This document shows, one piece after another, positions 58,201 to 61,200 of a stretch of DNA of 64,000 nucleotides (its first letter is position 1; each line of letters starts with the position of its first letter). The notes under the pieces were generated by a model. That model did no database searches and was not told the DNA's origin. It saw only the letters and a program-made list of their open reading frames with translations. The stretch comes from Notamacropus eugenii. Taxonomy: Eukaryota; Chordata; Mammalia; Diprotodontia; Macropodidae. Position numbers and translations under genes: made by a program. Where the stretch lies: the NCBI RefSeq assembly GCF_028372415.1, contig NW_027325155.1, forward strand, positions 70,001 through 134,000. The letters run 5' to 3'.

Positions 58201-61200
58201 AAAATTGTAAATTAGAATAGAAGTTCCTTAAAGCAGGAACTTTATATTTCTAGCTTTATATTTATGTAGCTTTATATCCACAGCACCTATCACAATACCT
58301 GGCATATAACAGAAATAATAAAAATAGAGTATTTTAAGTCTACGTAATATAGCAGATAGAGCGCTCAACTTGGATGAAGACCTGGGTTTGAATCCTGCCT
58401 CTTTCCCTGGACCAGTCAATTTAACTTCTCTGAGACTCAATTTTCTTATTTATAAAATGGAGATAATAGTTATAGCTACCAGATGAGAAGACTAAAGATA
58501 AAAGTACTTTGATGTTCTATCCAATTCACAACTTATAACTTTTCTTTTCTATATCTTCTATCTTCTCTTCAAGACTATTTTGGATGCTCAATAAATATGA
58601 GCAAAAACATAAAATCAAAATATGATTTGAAATTTCAACATTAAATATATTATTTTACCTGGATCAACAAGTGTTTTATTAAATATTTCTTTAAATTTTC
58701 TACTTTTCACATTCCTTCCTTGTACAAGATTTCGGTACATTTCATATCCAATGACCATAACACCACCATTGTCTTGCCATTTTTGTAGTAAATCACTTCT
58801 GTCTTGAGGTCGTTTCATAGTTCCTAATTCAGATACCTTTGCCAAAAGAAAATCAGACATCAAAAGATATTTTTAATCCTAAAAAGTACTAAAATATTTC
58901 ATTAAAATATTCCTCAACTTCAATTAAAAATATACTAAATTTTATTTTTAAAATCCATTTTTAAAATAAAATATACTGTAAAATACATATTCGTATGTGA
59001 AAAATTTTAAAATTCACAGCACCTTAAGTTTTTTGTCATCTTCCAATACCTCCTGCCATTTCTCAAATTCATTTATCCAGTTGAGGGCAGTATTAAGGGG
59101 GCAAACCACTAAAGCCGTAGTAAAATTCAATTTGTCACACAAAAGAACTGTATGAAGAAAAGTAACCACCTAAAAAAAATCAAGTATTCTTAATTACAGG
59201 TTGAAATAAATATAACTACAATCAGTAATTTTTAAAATTACTTTAGAAATAGTTATAATATTGCTGAAAGTTTATTCTTTAATCTGCTTTCCTTTTTAAA
59301 AGCATTAATAGCTTCTTTAAAAAGGTAAAGTGAAATTTATTCAATTTCATGTGTTATCTTCTTACTCTGGCAAATTAGTGGTCAGAATATACACAGGTGA
59401 TCCACAAACCATTCCCATCAGTGATTTCCTAGCTTATAAAACCTAGTCAATTTTTTTTTTTTGCTATTATTTGGTCCTCATCATGTACACTGACTTCTGA
59501 TTAATTTCTCTATTCATGTTTTGAACTGGACCTAATTTAGGTTTAGATTCACTACTGGAATTGAATAAAACACTTTTAATCCTTCTGTTCTTCCCAAAAT
59601 ATGGGAAAGCTAGGTGCATAGAGTGTCGAACCAGGAGTCAGGAAGACTACTTTTCCTGAGTTCAAATCTAGCCTCAAATACTTACTATCTGTGTGACCCT
59701 GGGCAAGTCACTTTCACCCATTTGCATGAGTTTCATCATCTGTAAAATGAGCTAGAGAAGAAAATGGCAAAGCACTCCAGTATCTTTGACAACAAAACCT
59801 CAAATGGGGGGACCGAGCCATGATGGCGGAGTAGAAAGATACACATACTCAGGATCTCCCCCCACAGCCCATAAAATACCTGTAGAGAGGGACTCTCAAC
59901 AAATTCTGGAGCAGCGGAAGTAGAACAACAGAGTGAAGGAAATTTCCAGCCCAGGGTGATCTGAAAGACCTACGGGAAATGCCAGTTGCACTGGACACAG
60001 AGCAGAGTGCAGAGCCCAGCCCAGCTCTGGCCGAGCAATGAGACTCTGAGAGGAAGACACCTCGGGGGCGGAATGCAGCAGCAGGTCCTCAGATCCCTCT
60101 ACCCACAGGCGCCAAAGGTCAGTGACAGGGTTTTATCAGCTGGCCAGGAAGGGAGAAGGGCCTTCCCATAGCTCCGGCCTTAGGCAGTGGTCACAGAGGC
60201 CACATTAGGCAGGTGGCAGCAGTTCTCACAGCAGCCCCTGCAGCAGCCCACATACATTGTTGGATTGTAAAACCCCTGGGGGCACTGAGCAACTGACTCG
60301 TATCTCAGCCCTGTGTGGAGGCCCTGGCTGAGCTGGTCTTTGTCTCACACTGAATGGCGGCCCTGCCCATCCAGCATATCTGAAAATCAGCCTCCAGTGC
60401 AGACCAGGTGGTTGTGGAGAAGTAACTACTAAGATTCTGGACACAAAAATCTCCCTGCTTCCCGATCAGTGTACACACTGCATTGTGACACCTTGGAGGA
60501 ACCGAGATATTACAGATTCCCAGAGTATACCCTACTCTTGACAAAGGACCCAAAAGTCAAATAACTGGTTGGGAAAATGCCCCAAAAAGGGAAAAAAATA
60601 AGACTATAAAAGGTTACTTTCTTGGTGAACACATATCTTTTCCCGTCCTTTCAGATGAGGAAGAACAATGCTTACCATCAGGGAAAGACATAAAAGTCAA
60701 GGCTTCTGTATCCCAAACATCCAAAGTAAATATTCAATGGTCTCAGGCCATGGAAGAGCTCAAAAAGGATTTTGAAAATCAAGTAAGAGAGGTGGAGGAA
60801 AAACTAGGAAGAGAAATGAGAGAGATGAAAGAAAAGCATGAAAAGCAAGTCAACACTTTGCAAAAGGAGACCCAAAAAAATGCTGAAGAAAATAGCACCT
60901 TGAAAAATAGGCTAACTCAATTGGCAAAAGAGCTTCAAAAAGCCAATGAGGAGAAGAATGCTTTCAAAAGCAGAATTAGCCAAATGGAAACGGAGGTTCA
61001 AAAGCTCACTGAAAAAAATAGTTCTTTCAACGTTAGAATGGAACAGATGGAGGCTAATGACTTTATGAGAAACCAAGAAATCACAAAACAAAACCAAAAG
61101 AATGAAAAATGCAAGACAATGTGAACTACCTCATTGGAAAAACAACTGACCTGGAAAATAGATCCAGGAGAGACAATTTAAAAATTATGGGACGACCTGA

